Origin: Clostridiaceae bacterium
GTDB taxonomy: Bacteria > Bacillota > Clostridia > DSM-8532
NCBI GenBank assembly: GCA_012521705.1
Contig: JAAYLX010000020.1
Span: 1-34,499 of the forward strand
DNA: 34,499 bases
Reading direction: 5' to 3'
Positions within the stretch are counted from its first letter, which is position 1. Every line of letters begins with the position of its first letter. The notes beneath the pieces were generated by a model. The model was not told the DNA's origin. It was given only the letters and a program-made list of their open reading frames with translations, and ran no database searches. This document shows, piece after piece, positions 24,232 through 33,076 of this stretch. Made by a program: the position numbers and the translations under genes.

Positions 24232-25529
24232 CTTGTACTATCCTCTCTGATTCTCTCTGCCAGATTTCTATGGGCTTCTGAGCCCAACACTTCTTCCGGG
24301 TCGGGGAGATTTTCTGATGCGTTGAAAATATATTCCTGCTTGACTTTAAGTATCCTTCTGACCGATTCATCAATTCTGTCTTCAGATATTCTTCCGTTTT
24401 TGACTGCCTGAAGCAAAGCATCAAAAGCAGTTTCAAAATTCCTGGGCAGAAGCAGGATATCCACTCCGGCTTCAACTGCCAGAACTACCGCTTCTTCCTC
24501 TGAAAAATACGATGAAATAGCACTCATTTCAAGGCCGTCGGTAATTATAACCCCGTCAAATTTCAACTCTTTTCTCAGGATATCTGAGAGAATTGTTTTT
24601 GACAATGTGGCAGGAAGTTCATCATTGGTAATATGAGGAGTCAATACATGGGCAGTCATCACCATTGGCACACCTGCTTCAATTCCTGCCCTGAAAGGGA
24701 GAAATTCCACATTTCTCAGCCTGTCTATATCATTTTCAACAATTGCAATTCCTGTATGACTGTCCTGAATTGTATCCCCGTGTCCTGGAAAATGTTTGAT
24801 TACAGGGATAACTCCATTTTCCATGGTGGCTTTGACAGCTTCGGTAACCATTACAGAAGCTATTTCCGGGTCAGATGAATATGCTCTTTTGCCTATTACT
24901 TTGTTCAGCGGATTACTGAAAATATCAGCCACAGGAGCGAAGTTGAGATTAAAACCAAGACTTTTGATTTCTTCGGATATAGCTTTAGAGACATTGTACG
25001 CATTTTCCGGATTTTTCGTAAGTCCAATTGTATATGGGTCAGGCATTTGGGTTGAGCGAAGCTTTTCAGCTTTGTTAAGCCGGGTTACAATTCCACCTTC
25101 TTCGTCAATACCGATGAACATTGGAATTGTTGAAGATTCCTGCAAATCCTCAATAAAAGTTTTGGTCTGGGGTATGCTGTATATGTTTTGTTCAAAGAAA
25201 ATAAAACCCCCGGGTTTGTATGTTTCAATAATCTTTCTTAAATCATCATCAAGTGAGAGCTGGCGCTGCCCGTCCTCATTCATTCTTCTTGTAATGAAAA
25301 ACATCTGCCCGATTTTGTCCTCGACAGACATTGAACTAATCAAATCATCGATATTGTCGGAAGGTTCGTCGGTTGCAGGGGAATCAGAAGGCAAAGAAGG
25401 ACCGGACGGCATTTCAGTCACTCCATCATTATCTCCTTCTCCGGAGTTTCTGCCGGGGTTCTTAAGGAATGAACATGATGAAATAATCAATGCAGATAAT
25501 AGTATAAAAAGCAAAAGCTTGATTTTCAA
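24228..25529 (-). CDS. GH3 beta-N-acetylhexosaminidase lipoprotein (NagZ-like)
   Basis: Predicted to remove terminal GlcNAc from muropeptides or other glycans outside the cell. About 433 residues. No ATG is available; TTG 25529 is preferred because AGGTG lies eight bases upstream and it gives a compact lipoprotein signal (KIKLLLFILLSALIISSC, lipobox ending at the Cys). An earlier TTG at 25550 is the alternative. An acidic Ser/Pro/Asp spacer follows, then the GH3 barrel: MSVEDKIGQMFF, GIDEEGGIVTRL (substrate pocket), NFAPVADIF, VIKHFPGHGDTIQDSHTG (His/Asp acid-base loop typical of NagZ), and the nucleophile Asp in VIITDGLEMSAIS. A single GH3 domain without the C-terminal extension of beta-glucosidases supports NagZ over a beta-glucosidase. 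Confidence 0.9.
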   Translation of the reverse strand: MKIKLLLFILLSALIISSCSFLKNPGRNSGEGDNDGVTEMPSGPSLPSDSPATDEPSDNIDDLISSMSVEDKIGQMFFITRRMNEDGQRQLSLDDDLRKIIETYKPGGFIFFEQNIYSIPQTKTFIEDLQESSTIPMFIGIDEEGGIVTRLNKAEKLRSTQMPDPYTIGLTKNPENAYNVSKAISEEIKSLGFNLNFAPVADIFSNPLNKVIGKRAYSSDPEIASVMVTEAVKATMENGVIPVIKHFPGHGDTIQDSHTGIAIVENDIDRLRNVEFLPFRAGIEAGVPMVMTAHVLTPHITNDELPATLSKTILSDILRKELKFDGVIITDGLEMSAISSYFSEEEAVVLAVEAGVDILLLPRNFETAFDALLQAVKNGRISEDRIDESVRRILKVKQEYIFNASENLPDPEEVLGSEAHRNLAERIREDSTR

Positions 25530-25560
25530 AATTAATACACCTGATTTCAAAGTTTCACTT

Positions 25561-26499
25561 TCAGAGAAATTTCATGCCTGATTTAAGTTCATGGCCATTG
25601 GCATATTGATATGGCGTCATTCTCTTCCCGGAGCCTGCCTGGATTTCTTTAATAAGAATTGCACCATCCAGAGTTTTAACCAGCATGCCATCTTCATTTA
25701 CATCAAGAATAACTCCGGGCTCTTCGTTATTTAAGACATCTAAGTCTCCAATCCTGGAGCTCCAGATTCTGAATTTTAAACCCGAAAGCTCGGTCCATGC
25801 CCCCGGCCAGGGAGTTGTTCCCCTGATGGTATCATGAATCTTGCGGGAAGTATTATACCAATTAATATGCCCTGTCTCTTTATCAATTTTGGGCGCATAA
25901 GTAGCCAGGCTTTCATCCTGCTTTGTCCTTATCAAAGTCCCGTTTTCAAGAGCTCTGAGGGTTTTAATAAGAGTCTTTGCACCTTGTAAAGACATTATGT
26001 CGTGAAGTTCTCCTACCGTCATATCGACAGGTATTTCAATTTCATCTTTCAGTAGCATGTCCCCGGTATCGAGGCCAATATCAGTAAACATAGTAGTAAT
26101 GCCGGTTTTTGATTCGCCGTTGATAATTGCCCAGTGGATTGGAGCCGCACCCCTGTACTTTGGAAGAAGAGAACCATGTACATTAATGGTCCCGTATTTG
26201 GGAATATCCAGTACACTTTGGGGCAATATCTGTCCAAAGGCACATGTAACCGTAACATCGGGATTAAGTTTTCTGAGTGCTTCTATAGTATCAGGCTCTT
26301 TTGAGAGTTTCACGGGCTGAAAAACCGGAATATTGCATGACATAGCATATTCTTTTACCGGTGGTGGTGTGAGGACATAGCCTCTGCCCTTTGGCCTGTC
26401 TTCCTGAGTAACTACACCAACAACCTCATACCCATTTTTGACAAGTGCCTTTAATGAAGGCACTGCAAAATCGGGCGTACCCATAAACAATACTCGCAT
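25561..26499 (-). CDS. fmt: Methionyl-tRNA formyltransferase
   Basis: Formylates initiator Met-tRNA using 10-formyl-THF. 312 residues as usual. It opens with RVLFMGTPDFAVPSL and has the catalytic core NVHGSLLPKYRGAAPIHWAI (Asn-His) and TGDMLLKDEIEI. The C-terminal domain follows ETGHINWYNTSRKIHDTIRGTTPWPGAW. The gene starts 2 bases after the def stop. GGAG within the end of def acts as ribosome site. Confidence 0.97.
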   Translation of the reverse strand: MRVLFMGTPDFAVPSLKALVKNGYEVVGVVTQEDRPKGRGYVLTPPPVKEYAMSCNIPVFQPVKLSKEPDTIEALRKLNPDVTVTCAFGQILPQSVLDIPKYGTINVHGSLLPKYRGAAPIHWAIINGESKTGITTMFTDIGLDTGDMLLKDEIEIPVDMTVGELHDIMSLQGAKTLIKTLRALENGTLIRTKQDESLATYAPKIDKETGHINWYNTSRKIHDTIRGTTPWPGAWTELSGLKFRIWSSRIGDLDVLNNEEPGVILDVNEDGMLVKTLDGAILIKEIQAGSGKRMTPYQYANGHELKSGMKFL

Positions 26500-26501
26500 G
26501 T

Positions 26502-26966
26502 CTATTCATTCTCCACATCAACAAATTCGTATACTTTCTGGTCAAACAGGATGCCATCCAGGTGGTCAATTTCGTGGCATAAGCATACAGCCAACAGATC
26601 TGTCCCTTCAACCTTTCTTTTCTTGCCGTTCCTGTCCAGGTATTCAACCACAACTCTTGCAGGTCGTTTAACTTTACCGTAAACACCAGGAATGCTGAGA
26701 CATCCTTCTACATGGTCCTGCTCACCTTCCTGTTCCACAATAACAGGATTGATAAGCTCAATGAGACCATCTCCGACATCTATAACAACTATTCTTTTTA
26801 AAATTCCTACCTGGGGAGCGGCAAGGCCAACACCATTTCCTGAACTATATAATGTGTCACGCATATCATCCAGTAAATCCAGGATTTTGCTGTTTATTTC
26901 TTTGACTTCCTTGCTGCGCTTGGTAAGAATCTCATCACCTTTTTTTACAATATTTCTTATTGCCAT
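26502..26966 (-). CDS. def: Peptide deformylase
   Basis: Metalloenzyme that removes the formyl group from nascent proteins. 154 residues. The three family motifs are present: GVGLAAPQVG near 45-54, EGCLSIPG near 87-94 (metal ligand C89) and HEIDHLDG near 131-138 (ligands H131 and H135, catalytic E132). AGGAGAG precedes the ATG. First gene of the def-fmt operon, with a promoter-like extended -10 about 80 bases upstream. Confidence 0.97.
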   Translation of the reverse strand: MAIRNIVKKGDEILTKRSKEVKEINSKILDLLDDMRDTLYSSGNGVGLAAPQVGILKRIVVIDVGDGLIELINPVIVEQEGEQDHVEGCLSIPGVYGKVKRPARVVVEYLDRNGKKRKVEGTDLLAVCLCHEIDHLDGILFDQKVYEFVDVENE

Positions 26967-27041
26967 TCCAACTCTCCTTAAAAAATAAAAATTAGCTTGT
27001 AAAACAGCTTAAACTCTGCAATCAATTCTTGCTAATATTAT

Positions 27042-27050
27042 ATTATATCA
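27042..27050 (-). promoter_or_regulatory. Candidate extended -10 promoter of the def-fmt operon
   Basis: The minus strand reads TGATATAAT, a perfect extended -10 element, with a second TATAAT overlapping it by one base. No clear -35 is present, which is common for extended -10 promoters. Predicted initiation near 27035 leaves about 69 bases before the def ATG. The rest of the 245-base spacer to priA is AT-rich with no convincing terminator. Confidence 0.5.
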
Positions 27051-27211
27051 TTTATTGCTCTTTGCCATCAGTGCGATAACTCACATTTGAAACCTTTTCA
27101 ATAAATTAATCATTGATAATGAAAAATATTAATATTCTTCCGGAATTTCAGCTTACATCAATATACTTTGCAAGTCAATCGCCAACACAGACTGTAGGAC
27201 ATTTCAGCTTA

Positions 27212-29683
27212 TTATAGCATGGCCGCAGGATCAATATCCACACTGAGACTTGTCCCTTTAACGGCCAGATTTCTGAATTCATCAGAAACATAGTTCATCA
27301 GTTCAACCATTCTGTTAATGGAAAGCATCTTCACTATTATGCGCCACCTGTATCTTTTTTTTAACATAAATACCGGACTTGGCGTTGATTCAGAACAAAG
27401 AAAACCATTTTCCGAATTAAACCGGGCCAGTATATTTTCTCTTATTCTGTCTATGCTTACTTTGGCATCATTTGAGTTTTCACCCGAAACAACAATCAAA
27501 CCTATATGGCAGAAAGGCGGCGAAATCATTTTATGCCTCATAACAATTTCTTTGTTGTAAAATTCCTCATAATCCTGTTTTACTCCTGCCTGAATCGCAT
27601 AATCATCAATATTGTATGCCTGAAGTATTACTCTTCCCGGCTTTTCTCCCCTTCCTGCCCTTCCGGAAGCCTGGGTGACAAGCTGGAAAGTTCTCTCGCT
27701 TGCCCTGTAATCACTGTTAAATAAATAAGAATCTGCTGCAAGGATTCCAACCAGAGTTACATCCGGAAAATCATGCCCCTTGGCTACCATCTGAGTGCCG
27801 ACCAGTATGTCGGCCTCTTTGTTTCTGAAAGCGTCCAGTATCTTTTGATGGCCTCTTTTACCCAAAGTGGTGTCCAAATCCATACGTATTGTCCTGAATC
27901 CCGCGTAGTGATTTGCAAGTTCATTTTCAACCTTCTGGGTTCCTGTTCCAAATGGTCTGATATTATTGCTTCCGCAATCCGGACATACATTGGGAATGGG
28001 ACTTGAGTATCCGCAGTAATGGCAGATAACCTGCCTGTTAAATGTATGGACCGTAAGTGAAATGCTGCAGTTGGGACATTTCGTTACATATCCGCAGTCC
28101 CTGCATAACAGGAAGGAAGCATATCCCCTTCTGTTCAGAAAAACTATGCTCTGCTCACCGTTATTTTTATTTTTTATAAGTTCATCTTCAAGTCTCCTGC
28201 TTAAAACACTTCTGTTTCCGGCTTTAAGTTCCTCCCTGAGATCAATGATTTCGACCTTTGGTAAAGGAAGTTCATTGGGCCTGTTTTGAAGTTTATAAAG
28301 CCTGATTTTTCCGTTTAAGGCTTTGTAATATGTTTCTATTGAAGGAGTCGCGGAGCCTGACACAAGAACCGCACCGTTAATATTGCATCTTGCCCTTGCT
28401 ACCTGGCGGGCATCATATTTGGGAGTGCTTTCTGATTTATAGGATGATTCATGTTCTTCGTCCACAATAATGAATCCGATATTGTCAAGAGGTGCAAACA
28501 CTGCTGACCTTGCGCCAATAACCACATCCACTTCTCCGGCTTTTATCTTCCTCCATTGATCGTATCTCTCTCCTTGTGAGAGCCGGCTGTGCTGTACCGC
28601 AATACGATTTCCAAACCGGCCTGTGAACCTGCTTACCATCTGTGGCGTAAGCGAAATCTCAGGAACCAGAACGATTGAAGGTCTGTTAAGTTTCATGGCA
28701 GCTTCAATAAGTTCAAGATAAACCTCTGTTTTGCCGCTTCCTGTAATACCGTGTATCAATATCTCATTGAGTTTTCTTTCCTGCAAAAGCGGAACAACCT
28801 GTTCAACAATCTCCTTCTGCTCTGAGGTAAGAACATGGGGTTCTGATTTTTCCGGATTAATATTCTCAAAAGGATTTCGCTCAACTTCCAGTTCGAAGTA
28901 TTCTATCCAGCCTTTCTTTGCCAGATTGGCTATTGTTGAATAGGTGACACCTGAAATAAGCAGTAAATCCTGCAGGGTGCAACACTCTTCATTAAAGAGC
29001 ATTTCCATGATTCTGACAGGATATATGCTTCTAAGTTTACCTTCTTCTACAATGCAATCAAATTCTTCTTTTGAAATGAGAGGCCTGACTGCTTTAACTG
29101 TCTTCTCACCCAAGGCTTGGTTGAAATTGTCTGTTTCTTCAAGCAGGTTATTATCTATAAGTTCTCTTATTGTTGAAAGAGTGCGCTCATCAGGATTAAG
29201 CTTCTCAAGCGAAATTCCTTCAGGATTTTTAGCCATCCTGTTCAATATTTTCTCAAGAGGAGTTGAAACGGTGATATTTTTATCTTCCAGAAAATTTAAT
29301 ACCGACTTCTTGCTGCTGTTCTCAGAAAACCTGATTACCTTTTGTAGTTTAAGGTTTATCCCGGCCGGAAGCATTACCCTTATGGCGTCTCCGTAGGTGC
29401 AAAAGTATCGTGTTCGCATCCAGGAGGCAAGTTTAATCATCTCCGGGGTCAATAAAGGCTCTGTATCTACAATTTCAAATATCTCTTTAAATTTTCCCTT
29501 TTGATTATCCCGGGTATGGATATCAAAAACATAACCGGTTCTAAGGGTATTTCCGCCGCCAAAGGGAACCAGTACACGCATTCCAGTTTGAATTAGCTCC
29601 GAAAATTTATCCGGAATTATGTAATCATATAATTTATCATAACTTCTGACAGCTTCCTGGAGAGCTACAGAGGCAAAGAGCAT
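27212..29683 (-). CDS. priA: Primosomal helicase PriA
   Basis: Replication-restart 3' to 5' helicase that reloads the replisome at stalled forks. 823 residues. The N-terminal DNA-binding domain (about 1-110) opens VALQEAVRSYDKLYDYIIP. The helicase core shows Walker A GITGSGKTEVYL, the DEEH box in FIIVDEEHESSYKSE, motif SGSATPSIETY, and eight zinc-binding cysteines from CRDCGYVTKCPNC to CHYCG and CPDCG. The ATG is at 29683. Upstream lies the terminator of the SSB-like/P-loop pair, so priA has a separate start. Confidence 0.97.
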   Translation of the reverse strand: MLFASVALQEAVRSYDKLYDYIIPDKFSELIQTGMRVLVPFGGGNTLRTGYVFDIHTRDNQKGKFKEIFEIVDTEPLLTPEMIKLASWMRTRYFCTYGDAIRVMLPAGINLKLQKVIRFSENSSKKSVLNFLEDKNITVSTPLEKILNRMAKNPEGISLEKLNPDERTLSTIRELIDNNLLEETDNFNQALGEKTVKAVRPLISKEEFDCIVEEGKLRSIYPVRIMEMLFNEECCTLQDLLLISGVTYSTIANLAKKGWIEYFELEVERNPFENINPEKSEPHVLTSEQKEIVEQVVPLLQERKLNEILIHGITGSGKTEVYLELIEAAMKLNRPSIVLVPEISLTPQMVSRFTGRFGNRIAVQHSRLSQGERYDQWRKIKAGEVDVVIGARSAVFAPLDNIGFIIVDEEHESSYKSESTPKYDARQVARARCNINGAVLVSGSATPSIETYYKALNGKIRLYKLQNRPNELPLPKVEIIDLREELKAGNRSVLSRRLEDELIKNKNNGEQSIVFLNRRGYASFLLCRDCGYVTKCPNCSISLTVHTFNRQVICHYCGYSSPIPNVCPDCGSNNIRPFGTGTQKVENELANHYAGFRTIRMDLDTTLGKRGHQKILDAFRNKEADILVGTQMVAKGHDFPDVTLVGILAADSYLFNSDYRASERTFQLVTQASGRAGRGEKPGRVILQAYNIDDYAIQAGVKQDYEEFYNKEIVMRHKMISPPFCHIGLIVVSGENSNDAKVSIDRIRENILARFNSENGFLCSESTPSPVFMLKKRYRWRIIVKMLSINRMVELMNYVSDEFRNLAVKGTSLSVDIDPAAML

Positions 29684-29770
29684 TTATATTCCTCCGGTCT
29701 TGAGAGTAATAATAAAACCATTCAGTATAACTATCTCATATAATACATGTTCCCTCTATATAAGTCAAAA

Positions 29771-29797
29771 AGGGATTTGCCTACTATGCAAATCCCT
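29771..29797 (-). terminator. Rho-independent terminator after the P-loop gene
   Basis: A perfect 10-bp stem (AGGGATTTGC at 29771..29780 paired with 29788..29797) with a 7-base loop is followed on the minus strand by TTTTTGACTT. It lies about 45 bases past the stop codon of the small P-loop gene and separates it from priA. Confidence 0.85.
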
Positions 29798-29840
29798 CAG
29801 ATAAACTATATTTATCAAAGTTTCCTGAACTTAGACAATA

Positions 29841-30251
29841 TTATATTGAATATTCCTTGGTCACATATTCAGGAATGCCACTTATATCTCCACTTATTGA
29901 AAAAACAAAGTTTGTTGAATATTTTTCAGAAATAAATTTGATCTTATCAAAGAAATGAGGATAGTCTTCCTGTTTAACGTCAAACTTGGCAAGGCCATCT
30001 ACGAAAATAGTGTTAATATCATAGTTCTGGGCAATCAAACCACATATGAACGAATATAATTCCGTGAGAGTTGTAATTGGAAAATCTTTAATATTTACAT
30101 AACGGATTTTGTGTTTCAGATTTGTTACCAGTGAGTCATCATGGTTAATATAGACAATATCACCGCTGCACTCCTGGAGTAAGTTGTTTGCGCTTGTTAT
30201 AAGATATTTGGTCTTTCCGATGCCCTTGTGTCCATAAACAACCTTTATCAT
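29841..30251 (-). CDS. Small P-loop NTPase of unknown function
   Basis: 136 residues. I do not recognise a named family. Visible parts: a Walker A motif GHKGIGKT at 7-14 directly after the first beta strand (IKVVY), a Walker B-like hydrophobic strand TIFVDG at 81-86, and a further strand FVFSISGD at 115-122 where a sensor residue would sit. This order fits an ASCE/RecA-like core trimmed to minimal size. There is no membrane segment or zinc site. ATG 30251 is preferred over TTG 30260 because AAGGGG is well placed for the former. It starts 5 bases after the stop of the tandem-OB protein and shares its terminator, so the pair is one transcription unit, suggesting joint action on single-stranded DNA or a loader/regulator role (inference). 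Confidence 0.7.
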   Translation of the reverse strand: MIKVVYGHKGIGKTKYLITSANNLLQECSGDIVYINHDDSLVTNLKHKIRYVNIKDFPITTLTELYSFICGLIAQNYDINTIFVDGLAKFDVKQEDYPHFFDKIKFISEKYSTNFVFSISGDISGIPEYVTKEYSI

Positions 30252-30256
30252 GGGTA

Positions 30257-30922
30257 TCAATCCCCTTTCTCATCCTTCTTATTATTGTTTTCTTTAATTA
30301 CTTCCATTTTGGAAACAGAGACTTCATAAGCTACCCGCTCTTCAACTTGCCCGTCAGAAAGCTTTTTCTGGTAAACTCTGCTTTGGATACGCCCCCATAT
30401 CCTTATATTGTCACCAATTTCAAAAGTTCCCGCAAATCTTGCATTTCTGCCCCAGGCTATACATGGAATGTAATCGGATTTATTATAGGCTCTGTTGACC
30501 GCAAGAAGTATATCAGCAATTTCCCTGCCGAAAGGTGTGGTTCTGTACATGGGTTTTCTGCATACATAACCGTTCAGACAAATTTGATTAGGATTTTTTT
30601 GCGCCACCTCCTCCTTATGAATTTCTATTTCACGGGCGAAAACAGTAAGCATTAATTTATGCCCTTTGTTATTATTGTAATTGTTGTATGAACGAAATTG
30701 GCCTTCCACCGACAAATAATCCGATACATTGATTTTATCCGGGGATACCAGGCGTTCTGAAAACATTACGGGTATGTTGTCATAGGTATCACTTAGTCGT
30801 GGTACTTGAATAGTGGTTATGTAAAAACCTTCACCGTATACTTCATGACTAAACTCTGGGTTTGTAATAACTTTTCCGGCGATACTTACAACATTGTTTT
30901 CCAAGGCGGTGTTTTCTGTCAT
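30257..30922 (-). CDS. SSB-like protein with two OB folds
   Basis: Predicted single-stranded DNA-binding protein of 221 residues. Two SSB-type OB folds appear in tandem: the first about 10-103 (NVVSIAGKVITNPEFSHE through GHKLMLTVFAREIEI) and the second about 112-210 (ICLNGYVCRKPMYRTTPFGRE, then ILLAVNRAYNKSDYIPCIAWGRNARFA, then IRIWGRIQSR). The second fold is the closer match to bacterial SSB. The C-terminus is polar and charged (NNNKKDEKGD) and lacks the acidic DDDIPF-type tip that recruits SSB partners, so it is unlikely to be the main replicative SSB. ATG 30922 has GGAG six bases upstream; a TTG at 30934 would be too close to its ribosome site. Co-transcribed with the small P-loop protein. 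Confidence 0.85.
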   Translation of the reverse strand: MTENTALENNVVSIAGKVITNPEFSHEVYGEGFYITTIQVPRLSDTYDNIPVMFSERLVSPDKINVSDYLSVEGQFRSYNNYNNNKGHKLMLTVFAREIEIHKEEVAQKNPNQICLNGYVCRKPMYRTTPFGREIADILLAVNRAYNKSDYIPCIAWGRNARFAGTFEIGDNIRIWGRIQSRVYQKKLSDGQVEERVAYEVSVSKMEVIKENNNKKDEKGD

Positions 30923-31143
30923 CTGACACTCCAACTCCTCTCAAAGTCTTTGGTACATACCGAACAAACTACTTATCTATAATTATTCAGCAGAATGTTC
31001 GTTTAGAAGCATTCCTCTTCAATATCCTTCGGCTTTAAGAAGATATTAATTAATAATTTATCAGCTAATGAAAGTAATTTCATAGCTTGTTAGTATATAT
31101 TTCACCAAAAAGACAGCAGCTTAAACATCAATTTGTAAATATA

Positions 31144-31914
31144 TCAATCTTTTATTTGCTTACCGTCAAACCTGATCTTATAATTCTCTTTCATAATAAG
31201 GTCAGAAACAGAAACACATGTGTATCCGTTGTTGGTCAGGTTCTCCAGAATGGACGGCAGAACTTTGACCGTGTACTTTGTATCATTATGGAAAAGTATT
31301 ATTGAACCATATCCTACTCTGTTGATTACCCGGTTGTATATATCCTGTTCGGACATATCTTTCTTCCAGTCAAGGGAATCCACATCCCATTGTATAGTAA
31401 AATAGCCCAGTTTTTTAGCCGTTTTTATGGTAGCTGCATTGTATTCTCCATAAGGTGGCCGGAAAAGATTTGTTCTCTCTCCTGTAATTTTTTCAAGGGT
31501 ATCAGTACATCTTTCAATTTCTTCTTCTATCTTGGATTCTGGAAGTTGTGCCATGTGAGCGTGGGAATATCCGTGATTTGCAACCGTATGGCCACGTTCA
31601 GAAATCAGTTTTACCATATCCGGAAATTTTTCCGCCCAAAGCCCTACTATAAAAAAAGTGCCTTTCGCATTATACCTATCCAGTATGTCAAGAATTTCAG
31701 GAATATCATCCGCACCCCAGGCACAATCAAAGGTTATTGAACATTTTTTGTCCTGACAGTCCACAGAGTAAATTGGTATGTCTTCCCTGTACTGTCCCGA
31801 TGCCTCAACAATCGCTCTTCTTGCAAGATGTCCATTGATGGAAATAAGTATAATGATTATGAGTATTAAAAGGCCGGTAACTATGTACTTTTGGTAGAGA
31901 TATAATATCTTCAT
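31144..31914 (-). CDS. Membrane-anchored polysaccharide deacetylase (PdaB-like)
   Basis: 256 residues: N-terminal anchor at about 11-27 (IVTGLLILIIIILISI), then a NodB-type CE4 domain outside the cell. Metal site: the usual TFDDGP is TFDCAWGADD at 61-70, as in the PdaB/YbaN group; the HxxxH pair is H114 and H118 in NHGYSHAH. Further motifs are FRPPYGEYN, WDVDSLDW and ILFHND. In Bacillus PdaB acts in spore cortex formation; other members deacetylate wall glycans. The loss of one Asp in the first motif may lower activity. GGTGG lies eight bases before the ATG. It follows dprA by 62 bases. Confidence 0.92.
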   Translation of the reverse strand: MKILYLYQKYIVTGLLILIIIILISINGHLARRAIVEASGQYREDIPIYSVDCQDKKCSITFDCAWGADDIPEILDILDRYNAKGTFFIVGLWAEKFPDMVKLISERGHTVANHGYSHAHMAQLPESKIEEEIERCTDTLEKITGERTNLFRPPYGEYNAATIKTAKKLGYFTIQWDVDSLDWKKDMSEQDIYNRVINRVGYGSIILFHNDTKYTVKVLPSILENLTNNGYTCVSVSDLIMKENYKIRFDGKQIKD

Positions 31915-31976
31915 TGATTATACCACCAAAACAGCGTTTCTGTAAAAATTCTATGGTCAATATTTTCCATATATGC

Positions 31977-33065
31977 TTAGGCAATAAGCATATACCGGCC
32001 TGTAATGCTTTTTTTGACAATACCTTTGAGCTCAAGATCCAGCAAAAGCTCATAAAGCTCATCCAAAGGGACAGAAATTTTATTGGAAAGTTCCTCATCA
32101 TAAAGATCTTCAATTTTTAATGCAGCTATTATTTTTTTGTGTTTTTCATTCAAACTTTCAGAATATAAAATGTCCGATCTGTTTGAAACTATTGGTGCAA
32201 TCCCGAAATTTAGCTCTTCAAGTATATCTTCAACATTAAGAACAATTTTTGCACCGTCTTTTATAAGCATGTTTGTGCCCTGACTGTTTAAAAGATTAAT
32301 ATTTCCCGGAACAGCAAATACTTCTCTTCCCTGTTCAAGCGCATATTTGGCAGTTATCAATGAGCCGCTTTTTAACCCTGCTTCCACAACCACAGTTCCC
32401 GAAGACATACCGCTTATAATTCGATTCCGGCTTGGAAAATTATATGGAGCCGGCCTTGTTCCTGGAGGAAACTCGGAAACAACTGCTCCGTATTCAATTA
32501 TTCTCTCCATCAACGACTGATTTTCAGGTGGGTAAGTGATATCAACACCACACCCTAAAACAGCGACAGTAGGACGTTCTTCTTTCATAGCGCCGCAATG
32601 GGAAGCAGTATCAATTCCCCTTGCCATTCCGCTCACTACCAAAATTCCTGCTAATGCAAGCTGGGATGAAAGTTTTACTGCTGTTTCTATGCCGTATCCT
32701 GAGGCTTTCCGGGATCCAACCATGGCCACGGCATTGAGCTTTGGTATTGTCCCGCGGACATATAGTACCATCGGTGGGTCGTAGATAAATTTAAGAAGTT
32801 CAGGATATTCCTCATCATTCAATGTAAGTATCTTTATTTTGTTTTTCTGACAGTATTCCAGAATTCTGTTTGCTTCATCCTTTATGTACTGGCTGTGGAG
32901 CGCTTCATAATTATCACTTGTAAATCCTGCTCTCAAAAGAGCTTCTTTGTGAGCTTTTAAAATATTCCTGGGACTTCCGAAAATCGATAAAGCCTCCAAT
33001 TTCAAATGATTGTTCAGATTATTGATTAAACTAAGGCTAAGCCAATATTCCAGATCCTTTTTCAA
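31977..33065 (-). CDS. dprA: DNA processing protein DprA
   Basis: Loads RecA on incoming single-stranded DNA during transformation. 362 residues: an N-terminal SAM/HhH-like helical region, a Rossmann fold with VAMVGSRKASGYG, VVSGMARGIDTASHCGAM, FPSRNRIISGMSSGTVVVEAG and GREVFAVPGN, and a C-terminal winged helix (LDELYELLLDLELKGIVKK). It begins at TTG 33065; AGGAGGT lies seven bases upstream and no ATG is available near the family start. It follows comM by 11 bases, the common comM-dprA pairing. No comEA or comEC is in the window, so competence itself cannot be judged. Confidence 0.96.
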   Translation of the reverse strand: MKKDLEYWLSLSLINNLNNHLKLEALSIFGSPRNILKAHKEALLRAGFTSDNYEALHSQYIKDEANRILEYCQKNKIKILTLNDEEYPELLKFIYDPPMVLYVRGTIPKLNAVAMVGSRKASGYGIETAVKLSSQLALAGILVVSGMARGIDTASHCGAMKEERPTVAVLGCGVDITYPPENQSLMERIIEYGAVVSEFPPGTRPAPYNFPSRNRIISGMSSGTVVVEAGLKSGSLITAKYALEQGREVFAVPGNINLLNSQGTNMLIKDGAKIVLNVEDILEELNFGIAPIVSNRSDILYSESLNEKHKKIIAALKIEDLYDEELSNKISVPLDELYELLLDLELKGIVKKSITGRYMLIA

Positions 33066-33076
33066 TATATAACCTC

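Noticed and set aside
24796-25581. Long plus-strand open frame (261 codons) opposite the GH3 gene
   Set aside because: It is antisense to a strong gene with clear catalytic motifs, has no recognisable domain, and no plus-strand gene in the window has support.
27145-27211. Two perfect 11-bp direct repeats (ATTTCAGCTTA at 27145 and 27201) after priA
   Set aside because: Only two copies, AT-rich, no dyad and no known site; probably chance or a small duplication.
30961-31002. CGAACA and TGTTCG half-sites upstream of the SSB-like gene, resembling a LexA/DinR box
   Set aside because: The half-sites are more than 25 bases apart, whereas a Gram-positive SOS box needs GAAC and GTTC four bases apart.
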